NCBI RefSeq assembly: GCF_051014685.1
Contig: NW_027478760.1
Location: forward strand, 434,001 to 498,000
Length of the DNA stretch: 64,000 nucleotides
Source of the DNA: Ptiloglossa arizonensis
Taxonomy: Eukaryota > Arthropoda > Insecta > Hymenoptera > Colletidae
Direction: 5' to 3'
The notes under the pieces are model-generated. The model was not told the origin of the DNA. It saw nothing but the letters and a program-made list of their open reading frames with translations, and searched no databases. The position numbers and the translations under genes are program-made. Positions 26,001 through 38,110 of the stretch are shown here, piece by piece (the stretch's first letter is position 1; the number at the start of each line of letters is the position of its first letter).

Positions 26001-27749
26001 ATTTCTGCTTCAAACTCCCATATCTCGCGAACGGATTGACCTAACCCAAAAATTCCTGTTGCGTTTGAAAGTAGAAACTCGACCGATTACAACGGTATGT
26101 GTATTTTTCCCCTAGGCCGTACTGGTTAAGCGATTGCAGCAGCAGAATTGCGAAAAATTTGTTGTCTTGTCAACCATTTCTTAGCTTCAAAGTCCCATAT
26201 CTCGCGAACGGATTGGCCAAACCCAAAAATTCCTGCTGCGTATGAAAGTAGAAACTCGCCCGATTACAAAGGTATGTGTATTTTTTCCCTAGGCCATTCT
26301 GGTTAAGCGTTTGGAGCAGCAGAATTGCGAAAAATTTGTTGTATTCTCAACCATTTCATAGCTTCAAACTCCAATATCACGCGAACGGATTGACCTAACA
26401 CAAAAATTCCTATTGCATCTGAAAGTAGAAACTCGCCCTATTACAACGGTATGTGTATTTTTTCCCTAGGCAATTCTGGTTAAGCGATTGGAGCAGCAGG
26501 ATTGCGAAATATGTTTTGCCTTCTCAACCATTTCTGGGCGTCAAACTCCCATATCTCGCGAACGGATTGACCTAACCCAAAAATTCCTGTTGCGTCTGAA
26601 AGTAGAAACTCGCCCGATAACAACGGTATGTGTATTTTTTCCCTAGGCCATTCTGTTTAAGCGATTGGAGCAGCAGAAATGCGAAAAATTTGTTGTCGTC
26701 CCAACAATTTCTTAGCTTCAAACACCCATATCTCGCAAACGGATTGACCTAACTGAAAAATTCCTATTGCGTCTGAAAGTAGAAACTCGCCAGATTACAA
26801 CGGTATCCGCATTTTTTCCCTAGGCCATTCTGGTGAAGCGTTTGGAGCAGCAGAAGTGCGAAAAATTTTGTGCCTTCTCAAACATTTCTTGGCTTCAAAC
26901 TCCCATACCTCGCGAACGGATTGACCTAATCCAAAAATTCCTATTGCATCTGAAAGTAGAAACCCGCCCTATTACAACGGTATGTGTATTTTTTCCCTAG
27001 GCCATTCTGGTTAAGCGTTTGGAGCAGCAGAATTGCGAAAAATTTTTTGCCTTCTCAACCATTTCATGGCTTCACACTCCCATATCTCGCGAACGGATGG
27101 ACCTAACCCAAAAATTCCTATAGCGTCTAAAAGTAGAAACTCGCCCGATTACATCGGTATGTGTATTTTTCCCCTAGGCCATTCTGGTTAAACGATTGGA
27201 GAAGCAGAAGTGCGAAAAATTTGTTGTCTTGTCAACCATTTCTGCTTCAAACTCCCATATCTCGCGAACGGATTGACCTAACCCAAAAATTCCTGTTGCG
27301 TTTGAAAGTAGAAACTCGACCGATTACAACGGTATGTGTATTTTTCCCCTAGGCCGTACTGGTTAAGCGATTGCAGCAGCAGAATTGCGAAAAATTTGTT
27401 GTCTTGTCAACCATTTCTTAGCTTCAAAGTCCCATATCTCGCGAACGGATTGGCCAAACCCAAAAATTCCTGCTGCGTATGAAAGTAGAAACTCGCCCGA
27501 TTACAAAGGTATGTGTATTTTTTCCCTAGGCCATTCTGGTTAAGCGTTTGGAGCAGCAGAATTGCGAAAAATTTGTTGTCTTCTCAACCATTTCATAGCT
27601 TCAAACTCCAATATCACGCGAACGGATTGACCTAACCCAAAAATTCCTATTGCATCTGAAAGTAGAAACTCGCCCTATTACAACGGTATGTGTATTTTTT
27701 CCCTAGGCAATTCTGGTTAAGCGATTGGAGCAGCAGAAGTGCGAAAAAT
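23090..27749 (+). repeat. Twin copies of the type-1 11-mer (offset 1943 bp)
   Basis: About 23,090-25,806 matches about 25,033-27,749. Private variants present in both copies are CTAACACAAAAA (24,451 and 26,394), CTCGCAAACGG (24,790 and 26,733), CATACCTCGCG (24,961 and 26,904) and GACCTAATCC (near 24,980 and 26,923). CTAACACAAAAA and CATACCTCGCG also occur together in the 3+beta unit near 16,861 and 17,371. This suggests that unit as the source, or a common ancestor, for this beta lineage. Confidence 0.85.
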
Positions 27750-29455
27750 TTGTTGTCTTGTCAACCATTTCTGCTTCAAACTCCCATATCTCGCGAACGG
27801 ATTGACCTAACTGAAAAATTCCTATTGCGTCTGAAAGTAGAATCTCGCCAGATTACAACGGCATGCGCATTTTTTCCCTAGGCCATTCTGGTGAAGCGTT
27901 TGGAGCAGCAGAAGTGCGAAAAATTTTGTGCCTTCTCAAACATTTCTTGGCTTCAAACTCCCATATCTCGCGAACGGATTGACCTAACCCAAAAATTCCT
28001 ATTGCATCTGAAAGTAGAAACCCGCCCGATTACAACGGTATGTGTATTTTTTCCCTAGGCCATTCTGGTTAAGCGTTTGGAGCAGCAGAATTGCGAAAAA
28101 TTTTTTGCCTTCTCAACCATTTCATGGCTTGACACTCCCATATCTCGCGAACGGATGGACCTAACCCAAAAATTCCTATAGCGTCTAAAAGTAGAAACTC
28201 GCCCGATTACATCGGTATGTGTATTTTTCCCCTAGGCCATTCTGGTTAAACGATTGGAGAAGCAGAAGTGCGAAAAATTTGTTGTCTTGTCAACCATTTC
28301 TGCTTCAAACTCCCATATCTCGCGAACGGATTGACCTAACCCAAAAATTCCTGTTGCGTTTGAAAGTAGAAACTCGACCGATTACAACGGTATGTGTATT
28401 TTTCCCCTAGGCCGTACTGTTTAAGCGATTGCAGCAGCAGAATTGCGAAAAATTTGTTGTCTTGTCAACCATTTCTTAGCTTCAAAGTCCCATATCTCGC
28501 GAACGGATTGGCCAAACCCAAAAATTCCTGCTGCGTATGAAAGTAGAAACTCGCCCGATTACAAAGGTATGTGTATTTTTTCCCTAGGCCATTCTGGTTA
28601 AGCGTTTGGAGCAGCAGAATTGCGAAAAATTTGTTGTATTCTCAAGCATTTCATAGCTTCAAACTCCAATATCACGCGAACGGATTGACCTAACCCAAAA
28701 ATTCCTATTGCATCTGAAAGTAGAAACTCGCCCTATTACAACGGTATGTGTATTTTTTCCCTAGGCAATTCTGGTTAAGCGATTGGAGCAGCAGGATTGC
28801 GAAATATGTTTTGCCTTCTCAACCATTTCTGGGCGTCAAACTCCCATATCTCGCGAACGGATTGACCTAACCCAAAAATTCCTGTTGCGTCTGAAAGTAG
28901 AAACTCGCCCAATAACAACGGTATGTGTATTTTTTCCCTAGGCCATTCTGTTTAAGCGATTGGAGCAGCAGAAATGCGAAAAATTTGTTGTCGTCCCAAC
29001 AATTTCTTAGCTTCAAACACCCATATCTCGCGAACGGATTGACCTAACTGAAAAATTCCTATTGCGTCTGAAAGTAGAAACTCGCCAGATTACAACGGTA
29101 TCCGCATTTTTTCCCTAGGCCATTCTGGTGAAGCGTTTGGAGCAGCAGAAGTGCGAAAAATTTTGTGCCTTCTCAAACATTTCTTGGCTTCAAACTCCCA
29201 TATCTCGCGAACGGATTGACCTAACCCAAAAATTCCTATTGCATCTGAAAGTAGAAACCCGCCCGATTACAACGGTATGTGTATTTTTTCCCTAGGCCAT
29301 TCTGGTTAAGCGTTTGGAGCAGCAGAATTGCGAAAAATTTTTTGCCTTCTCAACCATTTCATGGCTTCACACTCCCATATCTCGCGAACGGATGGACCTA
29401 ACCCAAAAATTCCTATAGCGTCTAAAAGTAGAAACTCGCCCGATTACATCGGTAT

Positions 29456-31928
29456 GTGTATTTTTCCCCTAGGCCATTCTGGTTAAACGATTGGAGAAGC
29501 AGAAGTGCGAAAAATTTGTTGTCTTGTCAACCATTTCTGCTTCAAACTCCCATATCTCGCGAACGGATTGACCTAACCCAAAAATTCCTGTTGCGTTTGA
29601 AAGTAGAAACTCGACCGATTACAAACGTTTTTTGTGTATTTTTCCCCTAGGCCGTACTGGTTAAGCGATTGCAGCAGCAGAATTGCGAAAAATTTGTTGT
29701 CTTGTCAACCATTTCTTAGCTTCAAAGTCCCATATCTCGCGAACGGATTGGCCAAACCCAAAAATTCCTGCTGCGTATGAAAGTAGAAACTCGCCCGATT
29801 ACAAAGGTATGTGTATTTTTTCCCTAGGCCATTCTGGTTAAGCGTTTGGAGCAGCAGAATTGCGAAAAATTTGTTGTCTTCTCAACCATTTCATAGCTTC
29901 AAACTCCAATATCACGCGAACGGATTGACCTAACCCAAAAATTCCTATTGCATCTGAAAGTAGAAACTCGCCCTATTACAACGGTATGTGTCTTTTTTCC
30001 CTAGGCAATTCTGGTTAAGCGATTGGAGCAGCAGAAGTGCGAAAAATTTTTTGCCTTCTCAACCATTTCTTGGCTTCACACTCCCATATCTCGCGAACGG
30101 ATGGACCTAACCCAAAAATTCCTATTGCGTCTGAAAGTAGAAACTCGCCCGATTACATCGGTATGTGTATTTTTCCCCTAGGCCATTCTGGTTAAACGAT
30201 TGGAGAAGCAGAAGTGCGAAAAATTTGTTGTCTTGTCAACCATTTCTGCTTCAAACTCCCATATCTCGCGAACGGATTGACCTAACCCAAAAATTCCTGT
30301 TGCGTTTGAAAGTAGAAACTCGACCGATTACAACGGTATGTGTATTTTTCCCCTAGGCCGTACTGGTTAAGCGATTGCAGCAGCAGAATTGCGAAAAATT
30401 TGTTGTCTTGTCAACCATTTCTTAGCTTCAAAGTCCCATATCTCGCGAACGGATTGGCCAAACCCAAAAATTCCTGCTGCGTATGAAAGTAGAAACTCGC
30501 CCGATTACAAAGGTATGTGTATTTTTTCCCTAGGCCATTCTGGTTAAGCGTTTGGAGCAGCAGAATTGCGAAAAATTTGTTGTCTTCTCAACCATTTCAT
30601 AGCTTCAAACTCCAATATCACGCGAACGGATTGACCTAACCCAAAAATTCCTATTGCATCTGAAAGTAGAAACTCGCCCTATTACAACGGTATGTGTATT
30701 TTTTCCCTAGGCAATTCTGGTTAAGCGATTGGAGCAGCAGAAGTGCGAAAAATTTGTTGTCTTGTCAACCATTTCTGCTTCAAACTCCCATATCTCGCGA
30801 ACGGATTGACCTAACTGAAAAATTCCTATTGCGTCTGAAAGTAGAAACTCGCCAGATTACAACGGCATGCGCATTTTTTCCCTAGGCCATTCTGGTGAAG
30901 CGTTTGGAGCAGCAGAAGTGCGAAAAATTTTGTGCCTTCTCAAACATTTCTTGGCTTCAAACTCCCATATCTCGCGAACGGATTGACCTAACCCTAAAAT
31001 TCCTATTGCATCTGAAAGTAGAAACCCGCCCGATTACAACGGTATGTGTATTTTTTCCCTAGGCCATTCTGGTTAAGCGTTTGGAGCAGCAGAATTGCGA
31101 AAAATTTTTTGCCTTCTCAACCATTTCATGGCTTCACACTCCCATATCTCGCGAACGGATGGACCTAACCCAAAAATTCCTATAGCGTCTAAAAGTAGAA
31201 ACTCGCCCGATTACATCGGTATGTGTATTTTTCCCCTAGGCCATTCTGGTTAAACGATTGGAGAAGCAGAAGTGCGAAAAATTTGTTGTCTTGTCAACCA
31301 TTTCTGCTTCAAACTCCCCTATCTCGCGAACGGATTGACCTAACCCAAAAATTCCTGTTGCGTTTGAAAGTAGAAACTCGACCGATTACAACGGTATGTG
31401 TATTTTTCCCCTAGGCTGTACTGGTTAAGCGATTGCAGCAGCAGAATTGCGAAAAATTTGTTGTCTTGTCAACCATTTCTTAGCTTCAAAGTCCCATATC
31501 TCGCGAACGGATTGGCCAAACCCAAAAATTCCTGCTGCGTATGAAAGTAGAAACTCGCCCGATTACAAAGGTATGTGTATTTTTTCCCTAGGCCATTCTG
31601 GTTAAGCGTTTGGAGCAGCAGAATTGCGAAAAATTTGTTGTCTTCTCAACCATTTCATAGCTTCAAACTCCAATATCACGCGAACGGATTGACCTAACCC
31701 AAAAATTCCTATTGCATCTGAAAGTAGAAACTCGCCCTATTACAACGGTATGTGTCTTTTTTCCCTAGGCAATTCTGGTTAAGCGATTGGAGCAGCAGAA
31801 GTGCGAAAAATTTTTTGCCTTCTCAACCATTTCTTGGCTTCACACTCCCATATCTCGCGAACGGATGGACCTAACCCAAAAATTCCTATTGCGTCTGAAA
31901 GTAGAAACTCGCCCGATTACATCGGTAT
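29456..31928 (+). repeat. Type-1 10-mer repeat (gamma plus alpha, offset 1764 bp)
   Basis: The modules gamma (29,456), alpha (30,165) and gamma (31,223) lie in series. The second and first gamma share the private link GTGTCTTTTTTCCC at 29,988 and 31,752, exactly 1764 bp apart. The first gamma is 709 bp because of a 3-bp net gain at its first monomer link. The alpha copy near 31,000 carries a private CCCTAAAATTCC. The second gamma is the last complete type-1 module before the junction with type 2. Confidence 0.75.
29621..29640 (+). other. Local link rearrangement with 3-bp net gain
   Basis: Where related monomers read ACAACGGTATGTGTATT, this one reads ACAAACGTTTTTTGTGTATT. The change adds three bases net. 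It makes this module 709 bp in place of 706 bp. I saw no other copy, so it looks like a single recent event or an assembly error. Confidence 0.8.
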
Positions 31929-32012
31929 GTGTATTTTTCCCCTAGGCCATTCTGGTTAAACGATTGGAGAAGCAGAAGTGCGAAAAATTTGTTGTCTTGT
32001 CAACCATTTCTG

Positions 32013-32052
32013 CTTCAAACTCCCATATCTCGCGAACGGATTGACCTAACCG
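32013..32052 (+). other. Junction between type-1 and type-2 HOR arrays
   Basis: The monomer starting near 31,939 begins as a type-1 175-bp monomer, with GGAGAAGC and then TTTCTGCTTC up to about 32,017. It ends as a type-2 monomer, with CTAACCGAAAAATTCC from 32,052 and then GGTGTGTGTATT. The exchange lies in the intervening shared stretch, which contains CTCGCGAACGG. No base is gained or lost relative to monomer register, so homologous unequal exchange explains it better than end joining. Confidence 0.8.
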
Positions 32053-35000
32053 AAAAATTCCTGTTGCGTCTGAAAGTAGAAACTCGACCGATTACAACGG
32101 TGTGTGTATTTTTTCCCTAGGCCATTCTGGTGAAGCGTTTGGAGCAGCAGAATTGCGAAAAATTTTTTGCCTTCTCAACCATTTCTTGGCTTCACACTCC
32201 CATATCGCGCGAACGGATTGACCTAGCCCAAAAATTCCTATTGCGTCTGAAAGTAGAAACTCGCCCGATTACATCGGTATGTGTATTTTTCCCCTATGCC
32301 ATTCTGGTTAAACGATTGGAGCAGCAGAAGTGCGAAAAATTTGTTGTCTTGTCAACCATTTCTGCTTCAAACTCCCATATCTCGCGAACGGATTGGCCTA
32401 ACCCAAAAATTCCTGTTGCGTCTGAAAGTAGAAACTCGCCCGATTACAACGGTATGTGTATTTTTCCCCTAGGCCGTACTGGTTAAGCGTTTGCAGTAGC
32501 AGAATTGCGAAAAATTTGTTGCCTTGTCAACCATTTCTTAGCTTCAAAGTCCCATATCTCGCGAACGGATTGGCCAAACCCAAAAATTACTGCTGCGTAT
32601 GAAAGTAGAAACTCGCCCGATTACAAAGGTATGTGTGTTTTTCCCCCTTGGCCATTCTGGTTAAGCGATTGGAGAAGCAGAAGTGCGAAAAATTAGTTGT
32701 CTTGTCAACCATTTCTGCTTCAAACTCCCATATCTCGCGAACGGATTGACCTAGCCCAAAAATTCCTATTGCGTCTGAAAGTAGAAACTCGCCCGATTAC
32801 AACGGTATGTGTATTTTTCCCCTTGGCCATTCTGGTTAAGCGATTGGAGAAGCAGAAGTGCGAAAAATTTGTTGTCTTGTCAACCATTTCTGCTTCAAAC
32901 TCCCATATCTCGCGAACGGATTGGCCTAACTCAAAAATTCCTGTTGCGTCTGAAAGTAGAAACTCGACCGATTACAACGGTATGTGTATTTTTCCCCTAG
33001 GCCGTACTGGCTAAGCGATTGCAGAAGCAGAATTGCGAAAAATTTGTTGTCTTGTCAACCATTTCTTAGCTTTAAAGTCCCGTATCTCGCGAACGGATTG
33101 GCCAAACCCAAAAATTCCTGCTGCGTATGAAAGTAGAAACTCGCCCGATTACAAAGGTATGTGTATTTTTTCCCTAGGCCATTCTGGTTAAGAGTTTGGA
33201 GCAGCAGGATTGCGAAATATGTTTTGCCTTCTCAACCATATCTGGGCTTCAAACTCCCATATCTCGCGAACGGATTGACCTAACCGAAAAATTCCTGTTG
33301 CGTCTGAAAGTAGAAACTCGACCGATTACAACGGTGTGTGTATTTTTTCCCTAGGCCATTCTGGTGAAGCGTTTGGAGCAGCAGAATTGCGAAAAATTTT
33401 TTGCCTTCTCAACCATTTCTTGGTTTCACACTCCCATATCGCGCAAACGGATTGACCTAGCCCAAAAATTCCTATTGCGTCTGAAAGTAGAAACTCGCCC
33501 GATTACATCGGTATGTGTATTTTTCCCCTATGCCATTCTGGTTAAACGATTGGAGCAGCAGAAGTGCGAAAAATTTGTTGTCTTGTCAACCATTTCTGCT
33601 TCAAACTCCCATATCTCGCGAACGGATTGGCCTAACCCAAAAATTCCTGTTGCGTCTGAAAGTAGAAACTCGCCCGATTACAACGGTATGTGTATTTTTC
33701 CCCTAGGCCGTACTGGTTAAGCGATTGCAGAAGCAGAATTGCGAAAAATTTGTTGTCTTGTCAACCATTTCTTAGCTTTAAAGTCCCGTATCTCGCGAAC
33801 GGATTGGCCAAACCCAAAAATTCCTGCTGCGTATGAAAGTAGAAACTCGCCCGATTACAAAGGTATGTGTATTTTTTCCCTAGGCCATTCTGGTTAAGAG
33901 TTTGGAGCAGCAGGATTGCGAAATATGTTTTGCCTTCTCAACCATATCTGGGCTTCAAACTCCCATATCACGCGAACGGATTGACCTAACCGAAAAATTC
34001 CTGTTGCGTCTGAAAGTAGAAACTCGACCGATTACAACGGTGTGTGTATTTTTTCCCTAGGCCATTCTGGTGAAGCGTTTGGAGCAGCAGAATTGCGAAA
34101 AATTTTTTGCCTTCTCAACCATTTCTTGGCTTCACACTCCCATATCGCGCGAACGGATTGACCTAGCCCAAAAATTCCTATTGCGTCTGAAAGTAGAAAC
34201 TCGCCCGATTACATCGGTATGTGTATTTTTCCCCTATGCCATTCTGGTTAAACGATTGGAGCAGCAGAAGTGCGAAAAATTTGTTGTCTTGTCAACCATT
34301 TCTGCTTCAAACTCCCATATCTCGCGAACGGATTGGCCTAACCCAAAAATTCCTGTTGCGTCTGAAAGTAGAAACTCGCCCGATTACAACGGTATGTGTA
34401 TTTTTCCCCTAGGCCGTACTGGTTAAGCGTTTGCAGTAGCAGAATTGCGAAAAATTTGTTGCCTTGTCAACCATTTCTTAGCTTCAAAGTCCCATATCTC
34501 GCGAACGGATTGGCCAAACCCAAAAATTACTGCTGCGTATGAAAGTAGAAACTCGCCCGATTACAAAGGTATGTGTGTTTTTCCCCCTTGGCCATTCTGG
34601 TTAAGCGATTGGAGAAGCAGAAGTGCGAAAAATTAGTTGTCTTGTCAACCATTTCTGCTTCAAACTCCCATATCTCGCGAACGGATTGACCTAGCCCAAA
34701 AATTCCTATTGCGTCTGAAAGTAGAAACTCGCCCGATTACAACGGTATGTGTATTTTTCCCCTTGGCCATTCTGGTTAAGCGATTGGAGAAGCAGAAGTG
34801 CGAAAAATTTGTTGTCTTGTCAACCATTTCTGCTTCAAACTCCCATATCTCGCGAACGGATTGGCCTAACTCAAAAATTCCTGTTGCGTCTGAAAGTAGA
34901 AACTCGACCGATTACAACGGTATGTGTATTTTTCCCCTAGGCCGTACTGGTTAAGCGATTGCAGAAGCAGAATTGCGAAAAATTTGTTGTCTTGTCAACC

Positions 35001-35927
35001 ATTTCTTAGCTTTAAAGTCCCGTATCTCGCGAACGGATTGGCCAAACCCAAAAATTCCTGCTGCGTATGAAAGTAGAAACTCGCCCGATTACAAAGGTAT
35101 GTGTATTTTTTCCCTAGGCCATTATGGTTAAGAGTTTGGAGCAGCAGGATTGCGAAATATGTTTTGCCTTCTCAACCATATCTGGGCTTCAAACTCCCAT
35201 ATCTCGCGAACGGATTGACCTAACCGAAAAATTCCTGTTGCGTCTGAAAGTAGAAACTCGACCGATTACAACGGTGTGTGTATTTTTTCCCTAGGCCATT
35301 CTGGTGAAGCGTTTGGAGCAGCAGAATTGCGAAAAATTTTTTGCCTTCTCAACCATTTCTTGGCTTCACACTCCCATATCGCGCGAACGGATTGACCTAG
35401 CCCAAAAATTCCTATTGCGTCTGAAAGTAGAAACTCGCCCGATTACATCGGTATGTGTATTTTTCCCCTATGCCATTCTGGTTAAACGATTGGAGCAGCA
35501 GAAGTGCGAAAAATTTGTTGTCTTGTCAACCATTTCTGCTTCAAACTCCCATATCTCGCGAACGGATTGGCCTAACCCAAAAATTCCTGTTGCGTCTGAA
35601 AGTAGAAACTCGCCCGATTACAACGGTATGTGTATTTTTCCCCTAGGCCGTACTGGTTAAGCGTTTGCAGTAGCAGAATTGCGAAAAATTTGTTGCCTTG
35701 TCAACCATTTCTTAGCTTCAAAGTCCCATATCTCGCGAACGGATTGGCCAAACCCAAAAATTACTGCTGCGTATGAAAGTAGAAACTCGCCCGATTACAA
35801 AGGTATGTGTGTTTTTCCCCCTTGGCCATTCTGGTTAAGCGATTGGAGAAGCAGAAGTGCGAAAAATTAGTTGTCTTGTCAACCATTTCTGCTTCAAACT
35901 CCCATATCTCGCGAACGGATTGACCTA
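32052..35927 (+). repeat. Type-2 HOR, copy 2 (two 1940-bp 11-mers)
   Basis: Equivalent monomers start near 32,116, 33,350, 34,056 and 35,290, with spacings 1234, 706 and 1234 bp. This gives a 1940-bp unit present almost twice. Diagnostic variants are those of the block at 2.9-5.7 kb: CCCCTATGCC, CGCGCGAACGG, CTTTAAAGTCCCG, AAAATTAGTTGTC and GTGTGTGTATT. A few changes are private to this block, such as GGCTAAGCG near 33,009, TTGGTTTCAC near 33,420 and CGCGCAAACGG near 33,441. The block ends at 35,928, where CCTAACC replaces CCTAGCC. That is the same monomer and base at which copy 1 ends (5,739). Confidence 0.88.
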
Positions 35928-38110
35928 ACCCAAAAATTCCTATTGCATCTGAAAGTAGAAACTCGCCCGATTACAACGGTATGTGTATTTTTCCCCCGGG
36001 CAATTCTGGTTAAGCGTTTGGAGCAGCAGGATTGCGAAATATGTTTTGCCTTCTCAACCATTTCTGGGCTTCAAACTCCCATATCTCGCGAACGGATTGG
36101 CCAAACCCAAAAATTCCTGCTGCGACTGAAAGTAGAAACTCGCCCAAATTACAACGGTATGTGTATTTTTTCCCTAGGCCATTCTGGTTAAGCGTTTGGA
36201 ACAGCAGAAGTGCGAAAAATTTGTTGTCTTGTCAACCATTTCTGCTTCAAACTCCCATATCTCGCGAACGGATTGACCTAACCCAAAAATACCTGTTGCG
36301 TCTGAAAGTAGAAACTCGACCGATTACAACGGTATGTGTATTTCTCCCCAAGGCAGTACTGGTTAAGCGATTGCAGCAGCAGAATTGCGAAAAATTTGTT
36401 GTCTTCTAAACCATTTCTTAGCTTCAAACACCGATAGCTCGCGAACGGATTGGCCAAAACCAAAAATTCCTGTTTCGTCTGATAGTAGAAACTCGCCCGA
36501 TTACAAAGGTATGTGTATTTTTTCCCTAGGCCATTCTGGTTAAGAGTTTGGAGCAGCAGAATTGCGAAAAATTTGTTGTCTTCTCAACCATTTCATAGCT
36601 TCAAACTCCAATATCACGCGAACGGATTGACCTAACCCAAAAATTCCTATTGCATCTGAAAGTAGAAACCAGCCCGATTACAAGGGTATGTGTATTTTTT
36701 CCCTAGGCCATTCTGGTTAAGCGTTTGGAGCAGCAGAATTGCGAAAAGTTTTTTGCCTTCTCAACCATTTCTTGGCTTCACACTCCCATATCTCGCAACG
36801 GATGGACCTAACCCAAAAATTCCTATAGCATCTAAAAGTAGAAACTCGCCCGATTACATCGGTATGTGTATTTTTCCCCTAGGCCATTCTGGTTAAACGA
36901 TTGGCGCGGCAGAAGTGCGAAAAATTTGTTGTCTTGTCAACTATTTCTTAGCTTCAAAGTCTCATATCTCGCGAACGGATTGAATAAACCCAAAAATTCC
37001 TGGTGCGTCTGAAAGTAGAAACACGCCCGATTACAACGGTATGTGTATTTTTCCCCTAGGCCATTCTGGTTAAGCGTTTGGAGCAGCAGAAGTGCGAAAA
37101 ATTTTGTGCCTTCTCAAACATTTCTTGGGTTCAAACTCCCATATCACGCGAACGGATTGACCTAACCCAAAAATTCCTATTGCGTCTGAAAGTAGAAACT
37201 CGACCGATTACAACGGTATGTGTATTTCTCCCCTAGGCAGTACTGGTTAAGCGATTGCAGCAGCAGAATTGCGAAAAATTTGTTGTCTTCTAAACCATTT
37301 CTTAGCTTCAAAGTCTCATATCTCGCGAACGGATTGAACAAACCCTAAAATTCCTGCTGCGTCTGAAACTAGAAACTCGCCCGATTACAACGGTATGTGT
37401 ATTTTTCCCCTAGGCCATTCTGGTTAAGCGTTTGGAGCAGCAGAAGTGCGAAAAATTTTGTGCCTTCTCAAACATTTCTTGGCTTCAAACTCCCATATCT
37501 CGCGAACGGATTGACCTAACCCAAAAATTCCTATTGCATCTGAAAGTAGAAACCAGCCCGATTACAACGGTATGTGTATTTTTTCCCTAGGCCATTCTGG
37601 TTAAGCGTTTGGAGCAGCAGAATTGCGAAAAAATTTTTGCCTGCTCAACCATTTCTTGGCTTCACACTCCCATATCTCGCAACGGAACGACCTAACCCAG
37701 AAATTCCTATAGCGTAAATGTAGAAACTCGCCCGATTACGTGGGTATGTGTATTTTTACCCTAGGCCATTATGGTTAAACGATTGGAGCAGCAGAAGTGC
37801 GAAAAATTTGTTGTCTTTTCAACCATTTCTTAGCTTCAAAGTCTCATATCTCGCGAACGGATTGACCTAACCCAAAAATTCCTATTGCGTCTGAAAGTAG
37901 AAACTCGCCCGATTACAACGGTATGTGTATTCTTCCCCTTGGCCATTCTGGTTAAGCGATTGGAGAAGCAGAATTGCGAAAAATTTGTTGTCTTGTCAAC
38001 CATTTCTGCTTCAAACTCCCATATCTCGCGAACTGATTGACCTAACCCAAAAATTCCTGTTTCGTCTGATAGTAGAAACTCGCCCTATTACAACGGTATG
38101 TGTATTTTTT
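35928..38110 (+). repeat. Mosaic satellite block C with frequent small indels
   Basis: About twelve monomers of mixed class separate the type-2 and type-3 arrays. Indels are more common here than in the HOR blocks. There is a one-base gain at CGCCCAAATTAC (36,141), a one-base loss giving CTCGCAACGG (36,791 and 37,677), and a two-base loss giving GCGTAAATGTAG (near 37,711). Other oddities are a link reading CCCCCGGGCAATTC (near 35,995), ACCGATAGCTCGCG near 36,430 and TTACGTGGGTATG near 37,736. The CTCGCAACGG deletion is inherited by every type-3 unit in its third monomer, so the block is probably related to the source of type 3. The block contains nothing but satellite. Confidence 0.8.

Larger units (their letters stand above)
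13214..32051 (+). repeat. Type-1 HOR array (alpha 6-mer, beta 7-mer, gamma 4-mer modules)
   Basis: Modules start at a 175-bp monomer reading GGTTAAACGATTGGAGAAGC. Equivalent starts are near 13,568, 14,805, 15,863, 17,627, 18,685, 19,922, 20,980, 22,217, 23,275, 23,981, 25,218, 25,924, 27,161, 28,219, 29,456, 30,165, 31,223 and 31,929. The spacings are 1237, 1058, 1764, 1058, 1237, 1058, 1237, 1058, 706, 1237, 706, 1237, 1058, 1237, 709, 1058 and 706 bp. Alpha is 1058 bp. Beta is 1237 bp and is recognised by the GGGCGTCAAAC and GTCGTCCCAAC monomers. Gamma is 706 bp and looks like alpha with two monomers lost, because its fourth monomer joins a GAAGTGCG half to a TTTTTTGCC half. The 1764-bp unit at 15,863 is three irregular monomers plus beta. 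Alpha plus beta gives a 2295-bp 13-mer; gamma plus beta gives a 1943-bp 11-mer. Confidence 0.9.
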
